Of a DNA stretch of 64,000 nucleotides, positions 51,570 through 63,319 are shown one piece after another (the first letter of the stretch is position 1; each line of letters starts with the position of its first letter). A model generated the notes under the pieces. The model was not told the origin of the DNA, did not search any database, and worked only from the letters and a program-made list of their open reading frames with translations. Both the position numbers and the translations under genes were made by a program. The DNA comes from Aptenodytes patagonicus (lineage: Eukaryota > Chordata > Aves > Sphenisciformes > Spheniscidae): contig NC_134982.1 of the NCBI RefSeq assembly GCF_965638725.1, forward strand, positions 248,001 through 312,000, written 5' to 3'.

Positions 51570-51884
51570 CTTCTAAAAAAGATGGCGGCAGACTTTTTAG
51601 CAGGGCCTGTTGCGACAGGACAAGGGGGAATGGCTTTCAACTAAAGGGGGGGTAGATTTAGACTAGATATAAGGAAGGAATTTTTTACACTGAGGGTGGT
51701 GAAACACTGGCACAGGTTACCCAGAGAGGTGGTGGATGCCCCATCCCTGGAAACATTCCAGGTCAGGTTGGACGGGGCTCTGAGCAACCTGATCTAGTTG
51801 AAGGTGTCCCTGCCCACGGAAGGGGGGTTGGACTAGATGGCCTTTAGAGGTCCCTTCCAACCCAAACTATTCTATAATTCTATG
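51570..51884 (+). mobile_element. CR1 LINE 3' fragment (copy E5)
   Basis: 315 nt that begins at CTTCTAAAAAAGATGGCGGC and runs through TTGCGACAGGACAAGGGGGA and GCCCAGAGAGGTGGTGGATG-like sequence (one base differs) to GGACTAGATGGCCTTTAGAG and a TTCTATAATTCTATG tail. It is the same subfamily as E1 and E4, very similar to them, but severely 5'-truncated. One extra G in the run after ACTAAAGG shifts the frame. Confidence 0.94.
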
Positions 51885-54800
51885 TTTAAATGCCAAATAC
51901 TCTTAAGAATGATGGGCTATTAAATTATACATTCACAGGCACAGTATAAAACAAGTCTTTTTAAAAGCTTATTTAAAAGAAGTGTATCAGGCAAAAGGAA
52001 AAACGTTCCGGTTAATTTCTCTGCAAACTGGTTGCAGCGGCATTAATTGCCTCATGCTGGCCACTTTCAATGTTTCTTGTCTCTGACCTCAACAGGGTCT
52101 CTGACCCCCAGGGTTGAGGGAGCAGGAGCAGAAGCTTTTTGATGCTGTTCTTTATTTCAGCCTGCCTGCTGGAATTCTGCTTGTGGACTCTGTGCTGTAG
52201 AAACAGGTCAATTAGGATTAACAGTCACTTCAAATGACTAAGAGCAACGTCAACTGGCAATGCAGAAGTGAGAAGCTCTCCAAAAAGACACCATTTCCTG
52301 GCCTCTGCCATGCAAGCTGTAGAAGAGAGCAGAGCTGTAGACCACTGCAGACCAGAGTCCAAGAGCTTTCTTTCGTAAAGTCTGCAGTTTCAAAATTTTT
52401 GTTACGATGGGAACAAAAGCATCTTTTTACTTTACATCTCCAGAGAGAAGGACACTACAGAACACAGTATCATTACTTAACATAGCAGTAAGCAAGTAAA
52501 ACGCCCATTCAAGTCCCTTCTACAGCCTAGGTATCCTGGGCACTGAGCTAAATCCAGCACAAGAACTCATTGGCCAGTACAACCTCAGTGGGCAGCTCCT
52601 TAAGCCCTAGCTGCACGAGCCTCCTTGCAGGCAGGAGGTCTTCTCAGGAAACTGGAATCAGACTTTTTGTTCAACCTGAACTATTCTCTCCCTTTCCAGA
52701 AATTTGCTTTTGGGTTGAAGATATTAATGACAATTTTTCATCACAAGTAATATGTTTTTTGGCAGAACATAGCTGTAAGCAGAAACGTCTTTTTGATAGA
52801 AAAGCTTCTTGCTAAACGTTTTTTTTTTATACTAGCTCTTGTCTTCATCATAAATAACTTCAGAACCAGCAAAGTAACCAGTCTCAACCTCAGTAATACA
52901 GTCTGAATCTGAATATTGGTATTGCTTCAGGGACTGTTTTAATAGTAATAACTTTCCCACATGAGAACTGAAATAAAAACTGCTGCATGCTAAGTAGAAT
53001 CTGCACTCTAGAAATATCTTTTTGCATCCCAGAGAATGAATGACCTCACAAACAGTTGTAAAGTTGAATGGAAGCCAAAAACCCAAGAAATTCAGTTTAG
53101 AAACATCAGTCCAAAGCTAGAGGCCAAGTTTGGAGGACCACCAGTGAATGGAAACTTACAGATCCACACAAATTTCAGAATTTAATTTACTGTAGATTAT
53201 CTAGTGCTGAAGATCTGAGCTGAATATGCCCAAATCAAAAGCAATGGACATCTGATTATCTATTATCTTTATGTAAAGCAGCACTACAGTTGAGAGAGGA
53301 TGCCAAAGAATAAGGTGCAGATGAGCTGCGACCTCTTCCATCCATCCACGATCCAAAGTTTAGTGAATATACCTACTTCAGTCAAGTGCTTCCTTTACAC
53401 AGGAAGACTGTAAGCCAACAACTTCTTCAGCCAAAGCTTATACAGACAAGTCTTGTGGAAAAAGGAGTGTTCTAAGTGCCATTTATTGTGAAATTAAATG
53501 GCAGAGTTTAATATTAACATTAAATGCCAAACAGACTAGGAAGTTTTGTAACTATTTGTTAACTGCAGAGCAGCGTAGATAAAACTCTGTCTCCAGGTCA
53601 GCCTTAGAACAAGGGGTTGTGCTGCCAGACGTTCACACATCCACCAGAGACAGAGGATGACATACAAAGTCTCAAGCAGGAACTTGGATGCAGTCCCTGC
53701 AATGTGAGCCCAGTGTGCTGGACTCAAAGAGTTATGGCTGAAGAAAGAACATCAAAAAGAACTTGGAAACTCAGCGGATAAACAGATCACCTAAAGGTGT
53801 CCTGGGGCTCCTCAAAAGGAACGGTGCTGGTGCTTGCCAAATCAATGAATGCTCAGGCAGCAGTAACAAACTTAGGTGCACACATGTGGATTCTGTAAAA
53901 GGATATCAATTAAAAACCAGACCACAATGGAAAGGAGGATGAGAGTTCGGTGGTTGTTTGCAATACGCTTCTCTACAACTCATATTACATCTTCCATGCT
54001 TTCATTAAGAGAAAATATTGCATTGTGTTAAGGCCCATTTAAAACAATGAAAATCACATATATGTGGACATAAACTTCATATTTTTAAACAAACACAGTA
54101 GGCAGTGACTAAGGGATATAATTTAAAAATTATGGAAATATTTTTGCATTAAACTTATTAAGAATCTACAGAGTTCTTCAAAAAGCATCCTTAGAATTTA
54201 TGGCTTTAGGTGGTACCAGGAGATTTAATTTATCACTTTGGCTCATCAGGTAAAAGAGTTCATGACTTAATTAGCTCTGTGCACTAGAAGGAGTATTTAT
54301 TTCACTCATGTTTCTCTGTTAACCATGCAATTTCTGCAGGCATTTTTTTCCCCACTGTGTTTGACAAAAGCGAGCTCCCAGCAAGCGGGCGAGTTCTAGC
54401 ACTTGCAATTTTTGTGCCTCCAAAGTCCTTCATTACATGACAGCATTTATAGTGGGAAAGTATTAAGTATCCGTTTCTCCACCACTCTGAAGGCTGCCTC
54501 AGTAAAAGCCCAGGAGGGGCACGGAGAGCTGGCTGTGACTTGCTGATCTAGGCCTAAGGTTAGAGCAGCTTCCAGAGGAGAGGCCGTAACAGAGAGGTCA
54601 AGGGGTGGCAGCTGGCACAGGTCTGAGTTCATCGCTGGTTTTATGCCAGCTGGGTGTTGCCATTGTTTCTGAAGGGCTACAGAAACAGAGTTTTCTCTCT
54701 CTTTTCTATATTTCGTACAGTACAAAGTAGTTTAATGTGGGTTTCACTGACATTTATAAACTACTTCTGTTGGGCTCACAGTTGTCTCATCTGACCCCAC

Positions 54801-57800
54801 AGGAACAAGAAACACTTCTCAAAAAAGAAGAGCCAAACAAACTATATTGCACACAGCTAGCAAATGGTTTGCTCCCATATATCCCATCAGAGGAAAGCGT
54901 GTTTTAACACGAGGGAGCTGCCAGGTTATAACCAGGATTATGCCAGTGAAGATAGCATGACAGAAATTAGCAGGGAGTCTCCCACTGTAATGTGTAACAA
55001 GTCCTACCTCCAATTTATGTGCTGCAAAACCCACTCCACCTTTAACCAGCAAATCATTTCTGTGATTACAATGTAGTGTGCAAAGAGCTGCAGTTCTCTA
55101 CATGCCAGGGCAGGTAAAAGGCTTGGCATGAACCCATTATTTCTACTAAAAGCAGAGCTTATAATCTAATGGGTGTTTCAAATAAAGTGTTTTCTTTGCA
55201 GCTGCAACATTGAAAGAGAGTCTACAGCAGTTTTCTGCATATCACTAAGACAGACACATAAAGCAAAACCTACAGAACTTTGAGAATCAGCAAATCAATA
55301 TTTTATAGTTACTCTGTACTTCTTGAAAGACTGTAGTGCTTCTTACAGACAAAAAAAAGTATCAAATTTGGTACATTCTGACAACCTCAAAGCAGTTCTT
55401 AAAAATTTCTGGACCAATCGTCAGTTTGTCGTGTGAGGCAGGTATCATGGGTACTACTGGCATTCAACAGAAGGGAAAAGAAAGGAGAGAAGCTGACAGG
55501 CATGAAGACGACAGGATGTGAACAGAGAAGAATCCTGGGACCACTTTAAATACCTACAGCACTGAAAAACAGCACATTCAGAGGGGAATTAATCTGAGCA
55601 GTTTCAGCTCTGTAGAGGCTAGACAGATAGGCATCTCTAGGCTGCCTGATGGCAATCAAATAGGAGAGAGGCACCTACCTCCACAGGATAACTTGTGCTG
55701 TCCTGCCATGCATGCCCAACATACATCCTCCTATAGGATGTCAGAAAGTAAAGCTGCCTTGCCTTTAGAGAGGTGAAATAAATCCTAACCACCACGTTAA
55801 GTCATAAGAGAGCCCAGGAAACATCTGAGAGCTGTTTGATCTTATGTGTAGTGAAGTCATTTGCATAACAGCTTCATTTGAAAAATGAAAGCAGGATGCT
55901 AGCAAATGACTAAAATGATTCTGTCTAAAGAACGGATGGGGAAGTCCTAGTCACTTCCTCCTGCATCCACTGCAGATGCAGGTGCGGAGGCTGGTCGCTG
56001 TGGTAACACACACCCACATGGATCCTCATGTTCACTGTGTGTGGCAACAAAAAAGGATGGGAGACAGCATTTTTTCTTATTAGCTCTTAAAATCAGCCTG
56101 GTATGACTAAATTGCAGCAGTGGTACTTTAGAAATTAAATAACTGCTTAATTTCCATAACATGGAGGTGTTCTTACTCCATCCCTATGCTATTGCAATTA
56201 CTAAACTAAAAGGATGATCAAACTTTTAAAAAAAACCCCAAACCCCCAAAATTCCCAACACCTTCTCTCACACCTGATACCCTAAACGTATCTCCAATTC
56301 ATAGCAAACACCTTGGACCTCAAAATGCCACACTCCAAAAAGTGAGCAGATCTTACTCTGTACAATTAAAATTCTGTGCAAGGAAGGAGTAATACTGAAA
56401 TGCATTACACTTACAGTAGTCAGGAATATATGTCAAGGTGAACATAGCCCTGAAGCTTAATGTATGTGAGAGCTGCCAGAGCTATTAATTAGCTGACAGA
56501 ATGAGGAAAAGTAGTTGATGCAACAACTAGAGACAGCAAAACCAGCCTTGAAATCTATTAGTGAAGAGTTACACAGTACAGATGGTCTTCTGTAGCCAGA
56601 GAGACAGTTTAAGGACTCTCAAGACAAAAGGTTATTTTACTGAGAAGGTAGCTTGCAGAGCTTTATGTAGATATATAGAAGGTAAATTCACTCATACCAT
56701 TTCTGTGGAAGATATTTCTCCAATCCAGTATGAACAGTGCTTTGATTGGACTGCAAGAGGAAATGGCTTGAGCAAGTCAAAAGACGGCACTAATTACTAG
56801 AGAGAAATAAGTGTCTCATATTGGGCAAAGAGAAATTGAAAAACTCCATTAGGTCAATACACTATGTGAACTAAATTGAGGATAAAACTTTACCCATGGT
56901 ATTTGGCTATTGTCTTCCCATAATCTCAACATTAGGTATGAAGTTCACTGGTTTCTGTGACCTCTGGTGTCAAATGATGCAATCCAGGAACACCAGCTGA
57001 TCATCTCTACCACAAGGTTTCAGATCTCAGCTGTGCCAAAAATCAGGTCAGAGAATTACTGCAGTTAATACTTCTAGCCAGGGTCAACTTGAGTTCCAAA
57101 ATGATATTCTGGCCACCTGATGCCTTCACGATGTAACAACTGTTCTGACATTCCCACAGTGTGTGACAAATGGTTGACAGTGCACTAGGACAGACTTTTG
57201 CAAAACTGTAAAATCCTTCCTACTAAACCTACCAACAGCATCATGATTTTAGAGTGCTATTCAAGAAACATCTCAAGAGAGAAATCTTCTGCCCTACAGA
57301 ACTCGTACAAAGTGGAGAAGACAGAAAATGAAGTAGACTGGCAGAGAAAGATGCTCATATAGGACAATACAAATGTCTTACTGCTTATAACGGTACAGAT
57401 CTCCTTTGATGGTTTGCCATGACACAGAAATACACAAGAAGGTGCGTACCCAAAGCCAGCGGCAGCTGGTGCCGTTAAGTCCCAGCACTGTCTTCTAGAG
57501 ATCGGCGAAGAGCACGGCCAACATAGTCAGCAAAGGCCAAGTATGTGAAATTCAAAATGCCAAACCAACAACTAAATGAATCCCAAACCATTAATTTTGG
57601 AGAGCCCTTTCTTTATAAGCCTCTCATGCTCCTCTATTCCTATTGTTCGCTAGAAATAGGATCACTCTCAGAAGTTTAATGCTGCATTAACAACAGCTTT
57701 TTCCATTTCAATTACCCCACTGTAGAGTGGGGAGGGAAAATGGAAGAAGTGTATTGACCTTTCTGAAGCATATGAACTCTTCCTTTGCCAGAGAAGCCTG

Positions 57801-58024
57801 AGCTTATTTGGATCACCTTAAAACCTTTTTTCCAAACCTGTTCAATATCCAAAACCAAATAACAAACACATAAGTAACTTAGCCTAGCAGATACTTCAAG
57901 AAAAAATAAGTATTATCCCCAAACAATTGCACTTCAGGAAAAAAAAAACCCAAGGCTTCAGTTCAGAAAGGGCATCACAAGCCAAAGAGAGCTTTAACAA
58001 ATGCCTAGGTTTAGTCATGTATTT

Positions 58025-58112
58025 TAATCCCACTGATTTCACAGGGATTTAAATGTTGGCTTAATTTATGCATACTGAACTTTTAAAGTGCTTTACTGGA
58101 TATGGGCCAAAG
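58025..58112 (+). repeat. Ancient amniote interspersed repeat fragment
   Basis: Reads AATCCCACTGATTTCACAGG, then TTTAAATGTTGGCTTAATTT, then TTTTAAAGTGCTTTACTGGA and TATGGGCC. The same order occurs in the amniote repeat with CCCACTGACTTCAATGGGA, GTGCTTAA, AGTGCTTTGCTGGATCAGGG. It is clearer than the copy at 3775-3850. Confidence 0.5.
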
Positions 58113-58879
58113 GAAATGGATGCCTCTTGCAGCTTGTCCTTAAGAACCAGAATATTTCACTCAACATCAATTATTAAAACAGTTAAAGCAGTTCCTAAAG
58201 GCAGTGATACAGTAAGAAAATGCCTTTCCATCCACTATTCCCTTTTTAAGTAAGGCTCAGAACGATAAAGTTTTCTTCCACATGCCCTACTGCCACAGGT
58301 AGAGTTTTGTCAGATGATTTGCGCAGGTCCCTCTCCAATCTCTACAGTTCTGTGATGTTCTCTTTACCGTATTCAAATATAGTTACAATTCCAGCATCTT
58401 AGGTATAGATCCTCAAAGGTTAATCAGTTCCTACCTAGGCTGACAAAGACTGCGTACCATTGGACCACGCACTAAACTTGGGAACTAATCAAGGTATGTC
58501 AGAGCTCTCTAGTAGCGGGAAATTCACTGAACGCTGACCAGCTGCCCCACTGTAATGCCCCAGCTGACTGCCCGCAGTTAGTTTTAAATCATGCCGGGAG
58601 ACAGCTACTCACACATCAGCACTGCTGCTCCTGGAAGCCCTCCATGGAGCGCACCTGCAAAGAGACAAGCAAATACAGTCAGTGAGTTCCCCTGCCTTTC
58701 TCTGGACAACTTTTAAGGTTTAATAATTGGATTCTTTCTCTTTCCACATTTCTAAAGGAAATTGTCTCAATATTACTGAAACTTGTTTGGATACCTTTGC
58801 GAAGTGATGGAGAAGGATCATTTAGGTTTAGCCAGCAGTACAGTTGGGATGTCAGAAGCTAGAAGGCACATAAACTTGC

Positions 58880-58900
58880 AAAAAAAAAAAAAAAAAAAAA
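58880..58900 (+). repeat. A21 mononucleotide run
   Basis: Twenty-one consecutive A. No CR1 or SINE body is attached on the 5' side, so it does not look like a retrotransposon tail. Confidence 0.9.
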
Positions 58901-60864
58901 TCTAAGTGCATAGTTTGAGAAACCTGTACAGGCCCAGGGTGCAGATATGTTTAACTTTAGCTGAAGCTCATGATTCAGATTTCCCCTTCTTTTTTGTTAA
59001 GGAAACTACTTTATTATATGCATTGTTTTAATACAGTTTGGGGGTTTTTAAACTGGGAGGAGTAGAAGAATATAGCAACTACATATGCACAGATATATCA
59101 TTTTGTGGACAACAGTTTATTACAGAGTAAGAAACAAAATAAGCTTTTATACAAATTAGAAAACTGTGACAAAGTATCAGCTAAATATTACCGTACTAGA
59201 CCATGTCTCAAGCTATAATTTTTGATTTATAAGTCAATTACATAGGATAATTAACACAAAGGTACATCTCATTCATCAATAAATATTTCACTATTTAATA
59301 CCCTCCAAAGGAGAAAGTCAGAAACTCAAGGTCATTTGCAGATTACTTCAAGCATGGCTGTCATTTTGGAAATAACTACATTAAAATCCATGTACAGATA
59401 TCCACCTTTCAGCACAGATGAATTTGAAGATCAACAGATGTAGTTAATGATGCGTTAACATTCCCATCTGAAACTTGTTATGACCACATGTACAGCACCT
59501 CCCTCAGCATCCAGCCAACGTTGTAAGACTACCAGATCCCACCAGAAGGGTGGATCTCAACTGGAGATTTAAACTGGTTTGTCAACCATGTCAATGAGAT
59601 TCAGTTATTTCAATTTTTTGCTACATACTTAATGAAAAGCACTATGATAATTTTTCTAAAGTAAAAAACTATTTCATGATGGGGATCTTAATTAAAGCAA
59701 TACTGCTTATCAATATTACCTGGGCAGGACAGGCTACTACCCATATCTGAAAATTCCCTTGAATTTTAATTACCTCACACCCCGATATTTTCATGCTTTC
59801 AAAGCATCAAGACTTTTTAAGACCTAATAAAACCGATTCAGTGTTCTCACACTTGTCCCCAGATACACATAAGCAAGTCACAGATTCTTCAGTATTTTGA
59901 AACAAAACCAAACATTAAAAAAATTGGTGTGTTTTTGACCAAACTATTCAATCCAAATATGCACAACAGTTTAGTGAGCAAAATTGCCCTTTCCCAAAGA
60001 CAGATCAAAAAATTTTGCAATGTCTAAAAGGTTTGGCACCTAGCCCAAGCTAGGTCTATCTGTTCCCTTTGGTCAACAAAGCAATAAAGCACTATATGAA
60101 AGTAGCTCATTTGCCTTTTAGTAGAGGATCAACTGTCTTCTGAAGGTGCCTATGCCTCCACCTCTAATAGTGAGATTCTGGGGTTCAGAAGCTAAAGGAC
60201 CTAGAAGACTAGTTTATAGAGAGATGAACTCCACCTTTGAGCTCCGGAGCAAATGCACACACGTAGGGCTATATACGAAGAGTCAGGTTGTGACATGAAG
60301 CAAGTGTCCCTCACCTTTGGCAGACTGCATTTAAAGTTGCTTTATCTTTTATAAGTTTGTGTGTGCTGGAATCTTTATTTTGGATTTTCACAGTTTTAGG
60401 GTAGACTGTTAGCATTTTTATTTGAATGAATATAAGTTCATTTGGCTTGGAAAACAACTGAGTAGGGGTTTGTTTGTTTGTTTAAAATCACCACAGAAAA
60501 GCAATGGCTGGTGTTCAGGAACACCATCCTGGTACTTCAGCCTGAAGAACCCCAAAGTTTTCACTTATCTTGCCCATTCATTTTTAGCCTTCAGCATGTC
60601 TTACTGCGTGACTAACTATACAATACTTTGCTTGCTATGAACAGGCACTTTTTCCTCATATTTCCATTTACAGTTCTTGCAGAACATGAAAAGACCACCT
60701 TTCCAGAAATAAGATCAGTAAAAGTCTTGTATGTTACATAAGAGAAAGATTATCATAATAAGAACAATCCACCACAGTATGAATCTGTGACTTTGCTCCC
60801 TCTCATGATTTGCAATCTAGTTCTCTTAAAAAAAAAAAAAAAGAAAGAAAAAAGTGATAATGTT

Positions 60865-61955
60865 AGTTTACTAGCTCAGTTCAGATTTTATTTTCCTTGC
60901 ACAGTTCTTCATCCATCTGTCAGTTGCTGCCAGACATTGGACATTTGACCATGAGAGAGGATAATGCAGTCGGAGCTGATTATTAGCTACATCCAAGGGA
61001 CTGGAATGTCAGTGACCGATCCTAATACATACATGAGGAAGGAAAGAAACTGAAAAGCTTGAAGGAGACATATTCTTAACACTGGAATATTAAAACACTG
61101 TATTAAAACACATCTTCACTTCTGTAAAAGCTCCCTCTTTGCTCAGTTCATTTACATTATGTGTCATATACTCAGTAGGAGGCTGTTACAACATATATAA
61201 ACACATAAAACCTTATTTTAATGCAGTATGTAAAAAGAAATCCCTGGATATTGAACAACTGAAACAGAAAGATGGAAGAGAGAAAGGTGTATTTATCATT
61301 TTGGGGCTAATGGATTTTTTAAAATCATGTTAAATCATAGAGGACATGGAAATTCATTTTCCTGCTTAATTCTGTCAACATTTTTTCCTCTGACAGCTAT
61401 ACATGTTTATCTTGTTTTTATATAGGATGAGCAATTCCTCTCTGAAAACAGATTTATGAAACATACATCTACAGTAAATCTTACAACTCCAGTTGGTACT
61501 GGAGAAGTAGCTGGGAAGATCCAAGGCTTTACTATCTCAAGAGAAACTTTGACACCACAGCCAGGCTTTTATGCATTAATCCCCTAACAGAAATAGTTAG
61601 CTTCCTCCCAGAAATGCATGATTGCCTCTGTTTGTTAGCTGCTTGATTGCCAGACAATGGAATGGGAAACTCTGAGGAGTTCAGGTTTTTCCCTGTATCA
61701 AATGTCAAATGGTAGGAGGAAAAAAAAAAACCAAAACAAAAACCAAAAACCCACGCCTTTTTCATTCCTAAATGTATCAGTCCAGTTTTGTCTGTTTGGA
61801 TCTGAAAAATTTTCATCACAACCTCATTCCCAGTACCACCTCTAGACTCTCCAATCCCTTTGTCCGGAAGCCCCCAAACTCCAGGAGACGGATAAGCAGT
61901 GTGGAAGGTCCCCTATTCAAGAATGATACTGTGGTCTATTCCGAACACATCACAG
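60865..61955 (-). other. MALT1: MALT1 3' UTR (probable extent)
   Basis: Sequence directly after the MALT1 stop codon on the minus strand, without further protein-like frames. The proximal end is certain (stop at 61956-61958). The distal end is inferred from an AATAAA at 60892-60887 followed by a U-rich stretch. Length would be about 1.07-1.09 kb. Confidence 0.5.
60887..60892 (-). terminator. Candidate MALT1 polyadenylation signal
   Basis: TTTATT on the plus strand is AATAAA on the minus strand. Downstream in the direction of transcription lies a U-rich run (A15 at 60828-60842 plus GAAAGAAAAAAG on the plus strand), as expected of a downstream element. Cleavage would fall at about 60860-60877. 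It is one of several AATAAA hexamers and the choice is a best guess. Confidence 0.4.
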
Positions 61956-62417
61956 CTACTGCTGTTTAGAGAATCTGAGGTTGTCAGAGAGAAGGAATTC
62001 CAGTTCAACAGTATCATCAGTGGTCTCTACTGGTACATTACTCTTTTCCACAGGGGGTGAGTAATTCCGTACTTCATGTCTTGAAGCTAATATCCTTGAA
62101 GTCCCATTGCAAGAACATGTCTCTGGTTGTCTGATGTTGTCTGAGCAAATACAGTTTGGATGGTAAACGCCTGGACAGGAATTTGGTTGGCAATGACTAG
62201 GGACATAGTATTTAGTTGCCACTGGACTTGATTCTATTTGATGATGAAAAGGATTATTAGCCACACAACAAGTCTGGAGACAGTTATTTTTGAATCCATG
62301 ATGAAGGCCTAATTTAGCAATAAGGGGCTTGCCAACATTAACTTCCTTTCTTTCATCCATTGTATCTTCTATTCCTGGATACTCATAGTGCAAGCACACA
62401 GTGAAGATCAAGTGCTC
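61956..62417 (-). CDS. MALT1: MALT1 last coding exon
   Basis: After acceptor TTTCCTTTTTTTGCAG (AG at 62419-62418) the exon reads E-H-L-I-F-T-V-C-L in phase 0 and is open for 153 codons to TAG at 61958-61956. The start completes the third Ig-like domain (E-V-N-V-G-K-P-L-I-A-K-L). The rest is a Cys/His/Asn-rich, poorly conserved tail. Near the end P-V-E-T-T-D-D (62013-62033) matches the C-terminal TRAF6-binding motif of human MALT1 around Glu806. MALT1 is the paracaspase of the CARD11-BCL10-MALT1 complex and carries antigen-receptor signals to NF-kB by recruiting TRAF6 and cleaving regulators. The length and the distance between the two TRAF6 motifs (157 residues here against 154 in human from memory) fit. 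The final residues differ from human. Confidence 0.93.
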   Translation of the reverse strand, partial: EHLIFTVCLHYEYPGIEDTMDERKEVNVGKPLIAKLGLHHGFKNNCLQTCCVANNPFHHQIESSPVATKYYVPSHCQPNSCPGVYHPNCICSDNIRQPETCSCNGTSRILASRHEVRNYSPPVEKSNVPVETTDDTVELEFLLSDNLRFSKQQ

Positions 62418-63193
62418 CTGCAAAAAAAGGAAAGGGGGGGGGGGGGGATAAAAAGAAAAAAACAGTTATGCTTCCTCCCCAAATAAACAATATAGGAAGC
62501 ACTTGAAGAGTCATAATCTACTGGAGAAGGAGACTAACCTTTTTAGGAGCTAAAGACCCATATTAGGCAACACTTGTTTAGTGAGGACCTCTTTTGGTTA
62601 ATACTTGCTTACCTGATAGTATTTATTTCTAGAAGCACTTATATTAACACCAGCTGCCAAAAGCACTGAAGAAGAAGTACCAAGCGATGCCCAGCACAGA
62701 AGTTCATGACACAAAGATACAGAGATAAACTTAACAGTGCCACAGTATGTTGAAGTGAGAACCTTTCAAAAACTGCATGCCCAAGAGCACAGGTTGGAAT
62801 GGAAGGAGATGATAGGTAACATTTTCATCTCCTACTAATGACTTTGTAAGATGCAGCTCTGCTTCAGGTCACATTCTTGTACTATAGGGAATAGGAACAT
62901 CCCCACAGTGTGCAATAGCTGATCTTCACAAAAATAATCATCTTGTCAAAGTTCAGTACGGGCCTAGAAAATACCAAGTTCCTTGCACGACGGTATCAGT
63001 CCTGCATATGCATTGATTCCCTGGCTTTTATCTAAAAACTAAAGTCACTAAATTGTGCTATTAGCAATTTTTTCCCTCCAAAGAACATATTACTTATTAT
63101 ATAGACAATACACAGCTACCTCAACAGAACTGCAAAGCAATATGATTAATCTAAATTATCTGAACAAACTTGTGGGGAATAATATATATTAAC
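62418..63193 (-). other. MALT1: MALT1 last intron
   Basis: A short intron of 776 nt. The donor is AGG|GTTAAT, weak after the GT, and the acceptor has a C14 tract 17 nt upstream of the exon. If the intron is retained the protein would end 15 codons after the Arg at the exon edge. No other feature is visible. Confidence 0.85.
62434..62447 (+). repeat. G14 run (C14 in the MALT1 acceptor region)
   Basis: Fourteen consecutive G on the plus strand. On the transcribed strand it is C14, followed by TTTCCTTTTTTTGCAG and the last MALT1 exon, so it forms the distal part of the polypyrimidine tract. Confidence 0.92.
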
Positions 63194-63319
63194 CCTTAGT
63201 TTTTGCAGTGAACTTAGCCTGGTGTAGAGGCAGTGTTTGGGAAGGTCCTTTGATACTAAATAGCTTCCGGTTTCCTCAGGAGTTCCTTTATTGGCCTCTT
63301 TAGGATCCACATCCAGGTC
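63194..63319 (-). CDS. MALT1: MALT1 penultimate coding exon
   Basis: A 126-nt exon (42 codons, phase 0 at both ends) between acceptor TTTTTTTTCTTGCAACAG and donor GTTAAT. It starts D-L-D-V-D-P-K-E-A-N-K-G and ends L-S-S-L-Q-K-L-R, matching human MALT1 just before the E-H-L segment with few changes. It encodes part of the third Ig-like domain. P-E-E-T-G-S-Y (63260-63280) corresponds to the TRAF6-binding site around human Glu652, as I recall it. The exon joins directly to the last exon at 62417. A frame running past the donor for 15 codons is intron. Confidence 0.93.

Larger units (their letters stand above)
51885..60864. other. Intergenic region downstream of MALT1
   Basis: About 9 kb of AT-rich sequence without a recognisable gene. 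It holds one ancient repeat fragment (58025-58112) and an A21 run at 58880-58900. The region next to MALT1 could include more distal 3' UTR if the polyadenylation site proposed at 60887 is not the only one; further TTTATT hexamers (AATAAA on the minus strand) occur at about 60.37 and 60.42 kb. Confidence 0.55.

Noticed and set aside
58880..58900. A21 run considered as the tail of a processed pseudogene or SINE
   Set aside because: The sequence before it shows no gene-like or SINE-like body and no flanking duplication is apparent.
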